Below, in pieces: positions 1 through 7,258 of a stretch of DNA of 64,000 bases. The notes under the pieces were generated by a model. That model ran no database searches and was not told the DNA's origin. It worked only from the letters and a program-made list of their open reading frames with translations. Numbering within the stretch: the first letter of the stretch is position 1; each line of letters starts with the position of its first letter. The stretch is from Sphingomonas adhaesiva (GTDB lineage Bacteria; Pseudomonadota; Alphaproteobacteria; Sphingomonadales; Sphingomonadaceae). The stretch is taken from NCBI RefSeq assembly GCF_036946125.1, contig NZ_JAQIJT010000001.1, forward strand, positions 496,001-560,000, given 5' to 3'. The translations under genes and the position numbers were made by a program.

Positions 1-416
1 GTGGGGGTGGGTGTCGGCGAGGGCGTGGGCGTGGGCGAGGGAGCCGGCGTCGGGGTCGATACCGGCGACGGGGTCGGGGTTGGCGTCGGCAGCGGCGACG
101 GCGTCGGTGACGGCAGCGGCGTCGGCGACGGCATCGGCGTGGGGGTGGGCAGCGGGGTGGGCAACGGCGTGGCCGCCGGGGTCGGCGTCGCCACCACGAT
201 CGGCCCCGACGACGCCGCCGCGGTGGACGATCCGGCCTTTTCCGCCCCGCAGGCGGCCAGGAACAGCGCGGAGGCGAGCGCCCCGTTGCGCCCCGCCGCC
301 GGGACGGACGCCGCGGCCACGTCGTGCGTCGGTGCGCCGATCCCGGTGGCGACATCCGCCCGGTCGACCTCGTCCGCCGTCGCATCCGCGACGACGCGTG
401 AAAATGCGTCCATCAT
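1..416 (-). CDS. N-terminus of a proline/threonine-rich lipoprotein-like protein (partial)
   Basis: The reading frame runs leftward from an ATG at 416 (a second ATG follows immediately) and leaves the window still open, so only about 138 residues are visible. The first 60 residues carry a stretch ending LFLAAC-GAEK, which resembles a lipobox. After that the chain becomes an uninterrupted Thr-Pro/Ser-Pro repeat of about 50 residues. An N-terminus of this shape is known from DUF1800-family secreted proteins of sphingomonads, but the diagnostic domain is outside the window, so that assignment is a guess. The GVG-rich frame on the opposite strand is the mirror of this repeat. Confidence 0.5.
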   Translation of the reverse strand, partial: MMDAFSRVVADATADEVDRADVATGIGAPTHDVAAASVPAAGRNGALASALFLAACGAEKAGSSTAAASSGPIVVATPTPAATPLPTPLPTPTPMPSPTPLPSPTPSPLPTPTPTPSPVSTPTPAPSPTPTPSPTPTP

Positions 417-508
417 CGATCCCCGCGGGGCCGCATCGTCGGCCCGTCGCGAGAATCGGTATAGGGGTCAGATGGTTAACAATCCGGCCCCCGGTTTGGT
501 TAAGGACG

Positions 509-1477
509 TTAACCCGGCAGCCGCCCCAGCCAGTCGAGCAGCAGGCGGTTGACCTCCGCGGGGCGCTCCTGCTGCGTCCAGTGGCCGCACCCCTCCAGCA
601 CATGCCCCTCGACATTGGGGACGTGCGGCCGCATCGCCGCGACCGGATCGGACACCGCGCCGAACAGCGTCGTCGCGGGATCCTTCGACCCGCCGATGAA
701 CAGGGCGGGCTGCTCGATGCGACGATCGCCGAACGCCTGCGCCCATTCGTAATCGCGTTCGTGGTTGCGATAGCGGTTGAGCGGCCCGCGCAGCCCCGAC
801 GCCTCGAACTCGGCGACGTAATAATCCAGGTCCGCGTCGCTCAGCCACGCCGGGAAGACCGGCGGATCGATCATCCCGTCGAGCAGCGTCGCGCCCGCGG
901 GCTTGTCGGGCCAGGTGCCCGGCGGCGCATCGCCCGAGATCGCGTAATAGAAGGCGCGCAGGAAGCGGCGCACGTCCGCCTCCGCTTCCGCCTCGGCGCG
1001 GCCGGGTTCCTGGAACCACTCCTGATAGAAGAACTTCCCCTTCTCGGTGAAGGCGCGGCGGAACACCTCGGTGAAGGGGCGCTGCGGCACGCCGGTGAAC
1101 GGCACCGACAGCGCCGCGACCGCGCGGAACCGCTCGGGGCGACTAAGCGCGGTGTTCCACACGATCGGCGCGCCCCAGTCGTGGCCCAGCAGGATCGCGG
1201 GTTCGCCCGGCTGGAGCGCGTCGGCCACCGCGGCGACATCGGCGGTGATCGCCTCCAGCGTATAGGCCTCGACCGGCTCCGGCTTGTCCGACCCGCCATA
1301 GCCGCGCACGTCGATCGCGGCGGCGGTGAACCCGGCGGCGGCGAGGGGGCCGATCTGGTGGCGCCAGGAATACCAGCTTTCGGGAAAGCCGTGGACCATG
1401 ACGACCAGCGGGCCGGTGCCCTCCACCGCCACGCGCAGCGACAGGGGGCCGGTATCGATCATGCGGAAGGCGGTCAT
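509..1477 (-). CDS. alpha/beta-hydrolase, soluble epoxide hydrolase type
   Basis: 322 residues, the usual size for bacterial soluble epoxide hydrolases, which open epoxides to diols in the cytoplasm. The HGFP oxyanion motif starts at H29. The nucleophile elbow GHDWG has Asp at residue 100, not Ser, which separates epoxide hydrolases and dehalogenases from esterases. The cap contains FFYQEWFQEPG, matching the lid of the mammalian-like epoxide hydrolases. The catalytic His lies in GCGHWTQQE near residue 299. The start ATG overlaps the stop of the upstream GNAT gene (ATGA), so the two are probably translated together. The natural substrate cannot be told from sequence. Confidence 0.85.
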   Translation of the reverse strand: MTAFRMIDTGPLSLRVAVEGTGPLVVMVHGFPESWYSWRHQIGPLAAAGFTAAAIDVRGYGGSDKPEPVEAYTLEAITADVAAVADALQPGEPAILLGHDWGAPIVWNTALSRPERFRAVAALSVPFTGVPQRPFTEVFRRAFTEKGKFFYQEWFQEPGRAEAEAEADVRRFLRAFYYAISGDAPPGTWPDKPAGATLLDGMIDPPVFPAWLSDADLDYYVAEFEASGLRGPLNRYRNHERDYEWAQAFGDRRIEQPALFIGGSKDPATTLFGAVSDPVAAMRPHVPNVEGHVLEGCGHWTQQERPAEVNRLLLDWLGRLPG

Positions 1478-2226
1478 GCGGGACTCCTGCGATAATGATA
1501 GTCGTAGAGATGACGGTCGAACCCGAGCGCGCGGTACAGCGCGCGGGCGGGACCATTGTCGGCCATGACCCGGAGCGCGGCGCCGCGCGCGCCGATCGCC
1601 GCGGTGGCATGGAGCAGCGCGGCCACGGTGCGCCGCGCCAGCCCGCGTCCGCGCCAGCCTGCGTCGGTCGCCACCGCCTCGACGATCGCGAGGCCGTCGT
1701 GGACCGCGGCGAAGGCGAGGCTGCGGACCGCGCCCTCGACCTGCGTCGCGGCGAAGACCGTGGGCACGGCCAGCCGGGCGATCGGGGCGAGGTGATCCTG
1801 CGCGCCCCCGCCCGCCGCCACCGACAGCGCCCGCCGCGCCGCGATCCATGCGGCGTCGGGCGCGGCGCGCACGCGGACGCCGGCGTCGCCGCGCCGCGGC
1901 AACACGTCGCAGGCGATCGTCAGCGTCGGCCCTTCGGCAGGCAGGAAGCCGTGGCGGTCGAGGCGCGTGTCGATCCCGGGCAGCAGCGTCGGCACCCGCA
2001 CGATCGCGGGCTGCGCGACCGCGGCATAGGCGTCGCGGATCGCGGCGATCGTCGCATCGTCCAGCCGCGCGCCGGGGCCGGCGGGGGAGGCGGAATTGGT
2101 GCGGCGCGTGCCCCCGCCCGAGCGGGAAACGCGCCAGCCGCCGACCGCCAGCTCCTCGCGCGCGGGCCAGGCGAGCGCGCACGCCCGCTCCACCCGCCAG
2201 CCGTCGTCGCGCGATCCCGCTCCCAT
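1474..2226 (-). CDS. GNAT-family N-acetyltransferase
   Basis: About 250 residues. The C-terminal third holds a GNAT fold: a strand ending in VEAVATDAGW is followed by the acetyl-CoA pyrophosphate-binding loop RGRGLA (residues 192-197), a helix, and then the NGPARALYRALGF segment typical of motif B. The first 120 residues look like a weakly conserved second GNAT-like half. The frame stays open upstream, so the start is a choice: the ATG at 2226 was taken because the preceding part is low-complexity. The acceptor substrate is unknown. It overlaps the epoxide hydrolase start by 4 bases. Confidence 0.75.
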   Translation of the reverse strand: MGAGSRDDGWRVERACALAWPAREELAVGGWRVSRSGGGTRRTNSASPAGPGARLDDATIAAIRDAYAAVAQPAIVRVPTLLPGIDTRLDRHGFLPAEGPTLTIACDVLPRRGDAGVRVRAAPDAAWIAARRALSVAAGGGAQDHLAPIARLAVPTVFAATQVEGAVRSLAFAAVHDGLAIVEAVATDAGWRGRGLARRTVAALLHATAAIGARGAALRVMADNGPARALYRALGFDRHLYDYHYRRSPA

Positions 2227-2266
2227 CGCGGCACCGTGAACGCGCCGCGCCGCCGGCGCAACCGCG

Positions 2267-2794
2267 TCAGTCGTAGGCGGCGGGCAGCCAGCGGCGCGTG
2301 ACGACCACCTCGTCGCCCTTTCGCGCATGGGCATAGAGGATGCGGGCGAACGCGGTCGGCACGCCGATACAGCCGTGCGTCACCCAATCCTCCTCCACCG
2401 GGCTGCCGTGGATCGCCACCCCGCCCCACGTCAGCCGCAGCATATAGGGCATCGGCGCGCCGTCGTAGGTGCTGGAATAATGATCGGCATGCTTCTGCAG
2501 GATCGGGAACCGCCCGGTCGGCGTCGGCTGCTCGGGCGGGCCGATGACGATGTAGGAGCGCCCGATCTCCACCCCCGCGCGATAGACGTAGAGCCGCCGC
2601 CTGGTCAGGTCGACGACGATCCGCGCCCGCCCGGGGGGCACGTCGTCCTCGTCCCAGACATAGTCGCCGGGCCCCAGCGCGCGCCCGACATCCAGGATCG
2701 TGTGCACCTCGGGCAGCGGCTGACGCGCGTCGGCGGTCGCCGGCAGGGCAAGGAGCGCGAGGAGCAGGAGCAGGCGGCGAATCATCCCCGGCAT
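2267..2794 (-). CDS. L,D-transpeptidase (YkuD domain), exported
   Basis: 175 residues with an N-terminal signal peptide (RR, then a Leu/Ala-rich core, then ATADA). A YkuD domain follows from about residue 57 (RIVVDLTRRRLYVY). The catalytic signature is intact: H129-G-S, then T-H140-G-C142, with Cys142 as the nucleophile. Such enzymes make or trim 3-3 peptidoglycan cross-links in the periplasm, or anchor proteins to peptidoglycan. A second in-frame ATG at 2785 would give a cleaner signal peptide start, and neither start has a clear ribosome binding site. The gene is 40 bases upstream of the GNAT gene on the same strand. Confidence 0.85.
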   Translation of the reverse strand: MPGMIRRLLLLLALLALPATADARQPLPEVHTILDVGRALGPGDYVWDEDDVPPGRARIVVDLTRRRLYVYRAGVEIGRSYIVIGPPEQPTPTGRFPILQKHADHYSSTYDGAPMPYMLRLTWGGVAIHGSPVEEDWVTHGCIGVPTAFARILYAHARKGDEVVVTRRWLPAAYD

Positions 2795-2952
2795 GTCGGT
2801 CGGGGCGGGGCCGTGCGCCAGCGCCCGTTTCGGGACGTATCGGAACGGGACGGTGCGCAGCGCGCCCGCGACGCGCAGGACCGCGCGGCTTGATCCCGAT
2901 CAGCACGATTTTTCCGGAACGGTGACAGGGGTTTGTCCGTACTCCCGGCCCT

Positions 2953-3663
2953 ATGCCAACACCCGCCACGCCGCTGTTCCCCTGGGTCCACGACGCGCAG
3001 TCGGAGCTCGAAGCGCTGCTCCAGTCGCATGTGAGCGATCGCGCCTTCCCCTGCGTCGGCGCGAAGGCGGCGCTCGCGCGCGGCACGCTCCACGTCCTCG
3101 CCTGCGACCGCATCGACAGCGCGTGGGACGACCTGCGCATCCATGACGGTCTGCTGCGCTTCGCCGCCGCCTACCGCGAGGCGCCGGGGCTGTTCCGCAG
3201 CTTCGCGGTCGTGTTCGAGGGGCCGGGCGATCTGGACGAGGCGGGGTTCGAGGCGGCGCTGTGGGCGCGACTGCAATCGCTGTCGGACAAGGATGCCTGG
3301 CGCGGCCAGCGATACGATCCGCGCGTCAGCCCCGATCCCGACGATCCGCATTTCTCGCTGAGCTTCGGGGGCGAGGGATTCTTCGTCGTCGGGCTCCACC
3401 CGCACGCCTCGCGCCCGGCGCGCCGCTTCGCGCGCCCGGCGCTGGTCTTCAACCTCCACGACCAGTTCACGCGGCTGCGCGCCGATGGCCGGTACGAAAC
3501 CCTGCGCGAGGCGATCATGACGCGCGACGAGACGCTGGCGGGCTCGCGCAACCCGATGCTGGCGCGCCACGGCGAGGTGAGCGAGGCGTCGCAATATAGC
3601 GGGCGCGTGGTCGACGACGCGTGGCGCTGCCCGTTCCATTATGCCGGGGGCAAGGACGCATGA
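2953..3663 (+). CDS. YqcI/YcgG-family protein, GntA-like (putative heme-dependent N-hydroxylase)
   Basis: 236 residues that I recognise as the YqcI/YcgG family: an N-terminal CVGAKAAL segment, DPDDPHFSLSFGGEGFFVVGLHPHASR in the middle, NPMLARHG and EASQYSGR, and a C-terminal CPFHY with Cys at 226. This family includes GntA, named for the heme-dependent N-hydroxylation of a guanidino intermediate in guanitoxin biosynthesis. The catalytic activity of this protein is therefore an inference from family membership. The stop overlaps the DUF1989 start by 4 bases (ATGA), indicating a two-gene unit. No clear Shine-Dalgarno sequence precedes the ATG. Confidence 0.75.
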   Translation: MPTPATPLFPWVHDAQSELEALLQSHVSDRAFPCVGAKAALARGTLHVLACDRIDSAWDDLRIHDGLLRFAAAYREAPGLFRSFAVVFEGPGDLDEAGFEAALWARLQSLSDKDAWRGQRYDPRVSPDPDDPHFSLSFGGEGFFVVGLHPHASRPARRFARPALVFNLHDQFTRLRADGRYETLREAIMTRDETLAGSRNPMLARHGEVSEASQYSGRVVDDAWRCPFHYAGGKDA

Positions 3664-4247
3664 GCGATGTGGTTGAGATCGCGCCCCGCAGCGGCGCCGC
3701 CTTCCGCCTGAACGCCGGGCAGGCGCTGACCGTGATCGATCCGTGCGGGGTGCAGGTGTCCGACCTGCTCGCCTACAACGCCGCGGACGTGCGCGAGGTG
3801 ATCTCCTCGGGGCGGACGTTCGATTATGCCGAGACGATCCGGCTGACCACCGGGCACATCCTCTATTCCAGCCGCTCGCGCCCGATGCTGCGGATCGAGG
3901 AGGATACCGTCGGCCGGCACGACTTCCTGCTGACGCCGTGCTCCTACGATACGTTCCACCATTTCTACCCCGACCTGCCGCCGCATCGCGGCTGCTTCGG
4001 CAATCTGGCGGAGGCGCTGGCGCCGTACGGCGTGACCGAGGACATGATCCCGACCGCGTTCAACTGCTTCATGAACGTGCCGGTCGACGGTGCGACGGGG
4101 CGGCTGGAGGTGCTTCCCCCCACCAGCGTCGCGGGCGACCGCATCGTGCTGCGCGCGATGATGGACCTGGTGATCGGGCTGACCGCCTGTTCCGCGCCGG
4201 CCTCCAACGGCGGCTCGTTCAAGCCGATCCACTACCGGGTGGAGTGA
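3660..4247 (+). CDS. DUF1989 / urea carboxylase-associated family protein
   Basis: 195 residues, beginning at the ATG that overlaps the preceding stop codon. Family hallmarks visible are GQALTVIDPCGVQVSDLLAYN near the start, FHHFYPDLPPHRGCFGNL around residue 100, FNCFMNVPV, and a terminal LVIGLTACSAPASN segment. In other bacteria, paired DUF1989 proteins next to urea/guanidine carboxylase act as carboxyguanidine deiminases. Here there is a single DUF1989 gene and no carboxylase nearby, so the substrate is open. The tight coupling to a GntA-like gene points to guanidino or N-hydroxyguanidino chemistry, which is inference. Confidence 0.75.
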   Translation: MSDVVEIAPRSGAAFRLNAGQALTVIDPCGVQVSDLLAYNAADVREVISSGRTFDYAETIRLTTGHILYSSRSRPMLRIEEDTVGRHDFLLTPCSYDTFHHFYPDLPPHRGCFGNLAEALAPYGVTEDMIPTAFNCFMNVPVDGATGRLEVLPPTSVAGDRIVLRAMMDLVIGLTACSAPASNGGSFKPIHYRVE

Positions 4248-4263
4248 GCACTCCCGCTTCCCA

Positions 4264-4571
4264 CCCGCCACCCCGGGTCAAGCCGAGACCTCCGCGAAAG
4301 TCGTGGATCGCTCGACAAATTTGCCGTTCCCCGGCGAAGGCGGGACCTTTGCAAAAGTCTCCACCGTGCTCCTGCGAAGGCAGGAGCACGGCCGGTACGT
4401 GGCGCCGTTGCACCCGTTTTTGCAAAGGCCCCGCGAAGGCCCCGCGAAGGCCGGGCCCCAGTTGGCGCGGCTTCTCCGTCTGTTACCACTGTACCCCAGC
4501 TGGGCCTCGGCCGTCGCCGGGGAACAAGGAACCGAGTTTCGCAGAGGTCTCGGTCAAGCCGGGGTGACGAG
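4264..4571. repeat. composite nested palindromic repeat filling the intergenic gap
   Basis: This 330-base gap has no credible gene. Its ends are inverted copies: CCGAGACCTCCGCGAAAG near 4285 pairs with the complement of the segment near 4545, and GTTCCCCGGCG near 4325 pairs with CGCCGGGGAAC near 4515. Inside sits a short perfect hairpin, CGTGCTCCTGCGAAGGCAGG followed by AGCACG (4368-4393), related to the repeats at 9579 and 49112. It looks like several REP-type palindromes inserted into each other. Confidence 0.6.
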
Positions 4572-4577
4572 GCTCGC

Positions 4578-4748
4578 CTATGTCCGCGCCGTTCCCCGCG
4601 CCAGCACCTCGCGCACCCGGTTGGCGTAGCGCTCCGCCAGGTCGAGGTGCAGTCGCCGGATCGGCGTGCCCGCCGCGTGGCGGGCGCGGGCGCGTTCCTC
4701 CTCGGAGCGGCGGCGATAGTAAGCGGCGTCGTCGGCGTCGTGGGACAT
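4578..4748 (-). CDS. small hypothetical protein, charged and helical
   Basis: 56 residues starting at an ATG preceded by a very strong ribosome binding site (AAGGAGGG, 7 bases upstream). The chain is dominated by Arg, Glu and Ala (YYRRRSEEERARARHAAG, then LDLAERYANRVREVL) and should form one or two amphipathic helices. Short proteins with this YYRRRxEEERARA pattern recur in sphingomonads, to my knowledge without an assigned function. It precedes the next minus-strand gene's 3' end region but is too far from other genes to infer an operon. Confidence 0.65.
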   Translation of the reverse strand: MSHDADDAAYYRRRSEEERARARHAAGTPIRRLHLDLAERYANRVREVLARGTART

Positions 4749-4824
4749 GATGGCCCTCCTTCTTTGACGCCGTGCATCATGCACCTCTGCCACAATCCCG
4801 CCACAACCTCGATCAATCAGGCGC

Positions 4825-5583
4825 TTAGCCCCCGCCGTGCAGGCACACCCGCTGCCCGTTGACATAGTCCGCGTCCGCCGAGACGAAGAAGGCGACCGCC
4901 GCCGCCACGTCCTCCGGCGTCGACACCCGCCCGAACGGCGATTGCGCGGCCAGGTCGTGGATGTCCGCCACGCCGCGGGTCGCCCTGGCCAGCCGCTCGC
5001 CCATGTCGGTCACGGTCAGCCCGGGGGCGACGATGTTGGTGCGGACGTTGTGCCGCCGCTCCTCCTTGGCGAGCGTCCAGGCGAGCGCGTCCATCGCCGC
5101 CTTCCCCATGTTGTACGGCGCGCCGTTGGGCGCGTGATAGAGGGTCGCCACGGACGAGATCATCACGATGTCGCCGCGCGGGCGCGTGCGCATCTTCGGC
5201 AGCACCAGCTTTGCCATGAAGTGCGGCGCCATCGCATGCGTGCGCAGCACGCGCTCCAGCTCGCCCGGATCGGTATCCGCGACCGACTGCCCGCGACTCG
5301 CGATCCCGGCGTTGTTGACCAGGATGTCGACCGCGCCGAAGTCCGCCTCGACCGCGCGCACCAGCGCCTCGCATTCCTCGAACCGATCGACCGACGCGGC
5401 ATAGGCGCGCGCGCGCCGCCCCATCGCCTCGATCTGCGCCACCACCTCTGCGGCGGCGTCGGCATCGCGGCGATAGTTCACCGCCACGTCCGCGCCGTCC
5501 GCCGCGAGTCGCAGCGCGATCGCGCGCCCGATCCCGCGTCCGCCGCCCGTCACCAGCGCGATGCGCCCTTCCAGCCCGCTCAT
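4825..5583 (-). CDS. SDR-family oxidoreductase (FabG-like 3-oxoacyl reductase)
   Basis: 252 residues, a classical short-chain dehydrogenase. The nucleotide-binding motif TGGGRGIG is at residues 12-19, with NYRRD after the second strand suggesting NADP(H). NNAG lies at 90-93, and the catalytic triad is Ser143/144, Tyr157 and Lys161. The final segment ends YVNGQRVCLHGGG, where most relatives have a VDGG ending. The start ATG overlaps the stop of the upstream crotonase gene (ATGA), so the pair probably acts on the same acyl-CoA or hydroxyacyl substrate. Confidence 0.85.
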   Translation of the reverse strand: MSGLEGRIALVTGGGRGIGRAIALRLAADGADVAVNYRRDADAAAEVVAQIEAMGRRARAYAASVDRFEECEALVRAVEADFGAVDILVNNAGIASRGQSVADTDPGELERVLRTHAMAPHFMAKLVLPKMRTRPRGDIVMISSVATLYHAPNGAPYNMGKAAMDALAWTLAKEERRHNVRTNIVAPGLTVTDMGERLARATRGVADIHDLAAQSPFGRVSTPEDVAAAVAFFVSADADYVNGQRVCLHGGG

Positions 5584-6386
5584 GATGCCACCTTCCTGCT
5601 GTAATCCGGTCGCCGCTTCTCGAAGAAGGCGGCGATCCCCTCGCCGAAATCGGGGCTGGTCGCCGCCAGGATCTGGTTGCGATCCTCCATCGCGATCGCG
5701 GATTCGAGGCTCGGCGCGTCCAGGCTCATCCGCAGCGCCTCCTTGGTCAGCCTGAGCCCCAGCGGCGAGGTCGTCAGCATCTGCTCGATCAGCGGCGCGG
5801 CGGCCTCCTCCATCCGGTCGTCGGGCACCACCCGGCTCACCAGCCCGCACGCCAGCGCGCGCTCGGCATGGATGAAGTCGCCCGTCAGCATCAGCTCGGC
5901 GGCCAGCGACGCGCCCACCAGCCGGGGCAGGAAATAGCTGACCCCGATGTCGCACGCCGACAGCCCCAGCCGCACGAACGCCGCGTTCATCCGCGCGCTC
6001 TCGCCCGCGATGCGGATGTCGCTCGCCAGCGCCATCGCGAACCCGCCCCCGCACGCGGGCCCGTGGACCAGGCTGACGATCGGCTGCGGCGCGTAGCGCA
6101 TCCGCATCACGATCTCCGCGATCGAGCGCTGGTGGCGCAGCCGGTCGATCGTGTCCCAGTCCTGGCGGTTGCCCCCGGCCTGCAGGTCGAGCCCGGCGCA
6201 GAACGCGCGCCCCGCGCCCCGCAGCACCACGATGCGCACCCCGCGGTCGGTCGCCAGATCGCCGAAGTAGCGCGACAGCTCCTCCACCAGCACGTCGTCG
6301 AGCGCGTTGAGCCGCTCCGGGCGGTTCATCGTCACCCAGTCGACCTCGCCGCGATGCTCCACCGTCAGCGCCTGCCAGTCGCCCAT
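5580..6386 (-). CDS. enoyl-CoA hydratase/isomerase family protein
   Basis: 268 residues from the ATG of MGDWQAL; the longer frame upstream crosses the promoter region and was rejected. The crotonase fold shows the oxyanion-hole loops GRAFCAGLDL (about residue 65) and GPACGGGFAMALASDIRIA. The following helix reads LGLSACDIGVSYFLPRLVG. The position where hydratases carry the second catalytic Glu is not obvious, so whether it hydrates, isomerises or hydrolyses is open. It is the first gene of a two-gene operon with the SDR and sits directly downstream of an operator-like palindrome at 6420-6433. Confidence 0.8.
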   Translation of the reverse strand: MGDWQALTVEHRGEVDWVTMNRPERLNALDDVLVEELSRYFGDLATDRGVRIVVLRGAGRAFCAGLDLQAGGNRQDWDTIDRLRHQRSIAEIVMRMRYAPQPIVSLVHGPACGGGFAMALASDIRIAGESARMNAAFVRLGLSACDIGVSYFLPRLVGASLAAELMLTGDFIHAERALACGLVSRVVPDDRMEEAAAPLIEQMLTTSPLGLRLTKEALRMSLDAPSLESAIAMEDRNQILAATSPDFGEGIAAFFEKRRPDYSRKVAS

Positions 6387-6419
6387 CACCCTCTCCCATG
6401 TCGTTGCGCACGAGCTTAC

Positions 6420-6433
6420 ATAACTAAAGTTAT
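6420..6433. promoter_or_regulatory. operator-like palindrome TAAC-N4-GTTA
   Basis: A perfect inverted repeat, ATAACTAAAGTTAT, lies 34 bases upstream of the crotonase start, in the divergent gap to fdhD. It is AT-rich in an otherwise very GC-rich segment. The same TAAC-N4-GTTA core occurs at 9946-9959 before the SDR/acyl-CoA dehydrogenase operon. Size and position fit a TetR/MarR-type repressor site; the regulator is not in the window. Confidence 0.5.
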
Positions 6434-6480
6434 CCTGCAACCGCCTTGGCCGCGCGCGTCGGGCAGGGCAGGAGGAGGCG

Positions 6481-7251
6481 ATGGATCGCACCTTCCGCCG
6501 CGTCGCCGCCGACGGCACCGCCACGCCGCACCCGCGCGCGGTGATCGCGGAGCATCCGATCGCGATCGAGGTGAACGGTCTCGGCTATGCGGTGATGATG
6601 GCGACCCCCGCCGATGTGGAGGACTTCGTCACCGGCTTCGCGCTGTCGGAACGCATCGTCGATACGGTGGAGGAGATGGCGGCGCTCGATCTCCACCCCA
6701 CCGATCGGGGCGTGATCGCGCGCCTGGCGGTCCCGCCCGCGCGCGCCGCCGCGCTCGCCGACCGCATCCGCCGCCGCACCGCCGACAGTTCGTGCGGATT
6801 GTGCGGGATGGACAATCTCGACGCGGTCCACCGCCCGCTCCCCCGCGTCCCCACCGCCGCCCCGGACGCGGCCGCGATCTTCGCCGCGCTGGCGCGGATG
6901 CGCGCGCATCAGCCGCTCAACCGCGCCACCGGCGCCGCGCATGCCGCGATGCTCTGTGCCGCGGACGGCACGATCCGCCTCGCGCGCGAGGACGTCGGCC
7001 GCCACAATGCCTTCGACAAGCTGATCGGCGCGATGGCGCGGCGGGGGCTCGCCTGGGACGGCGGCTTCGCGCTGCTGTCCTCGCGCTGCTCCTACGAGCT
7101 GGTGGAGAAGGCCGCGCTCAGCGGCTGCCCGCTGCTCGCCACCGTGTCGGCCGCCACCGACCTCGCGCTCGCCCGTGCCGCCGCCGCCGGGCTGACGCTC
7201 GTCAGCCTCGCGCGTGACGACGCGGTGCTCTTTTCCGATCCCGTTCGTTAG
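6481..7251 (+). CDS. fdhD: FdhD, sulfurtransferase for formate dehydrogenase maturation
   Basis: 256 residues. FdhD passes sulfur from a cysteine desulfurase to the bis-MGD molybdenum cofactor before it is inserted into formate dehydrogenases. The conserved CGLCGM motif is present with Cys at about 105 and 108. REDVGRHNAFDKLIG and the SSRCSYELVEKAA segment are the other family signatures. The gene ends 7 bases before the molybdopterin oxidoreductase it presumably serves. A GGAGGAGG sequence lies a few bases before the ATG. Confidence 0.92.
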   Translation: MDRTFRRVAADGTATPHPRAVIAEHPIAIEVNGLGYAVMMATPADVEDFVTGFALSERIVDTVEEMAALDLHPTDRGVIARLAVPPARAAALADRIRRRTADSSCGLCGMDNLDAVHRPLPRVPTAAPDAAAIFAALARMRAHQPLNRATGAAHAAMLCAADGTIRLAREDVGRHNAFDKLIGAMARRGLAWDGGFALLSSRCSYELVEKAALSGCPLLATVSAATDLALARAAAAGLTLVSLARDDAVLFSDPVR

Positions 7252-7258
7252 GACCGGC

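Noticed and set aside
1..1495. Long plus-strand frames with GVG repeats and Arg/Pro-rich sequence
   Set aside because: They are mirrors of the Thr-Pro lipoprotein frame and of the epoxide hydrolase on the minus strand; the real minus frames have recognisable domains.
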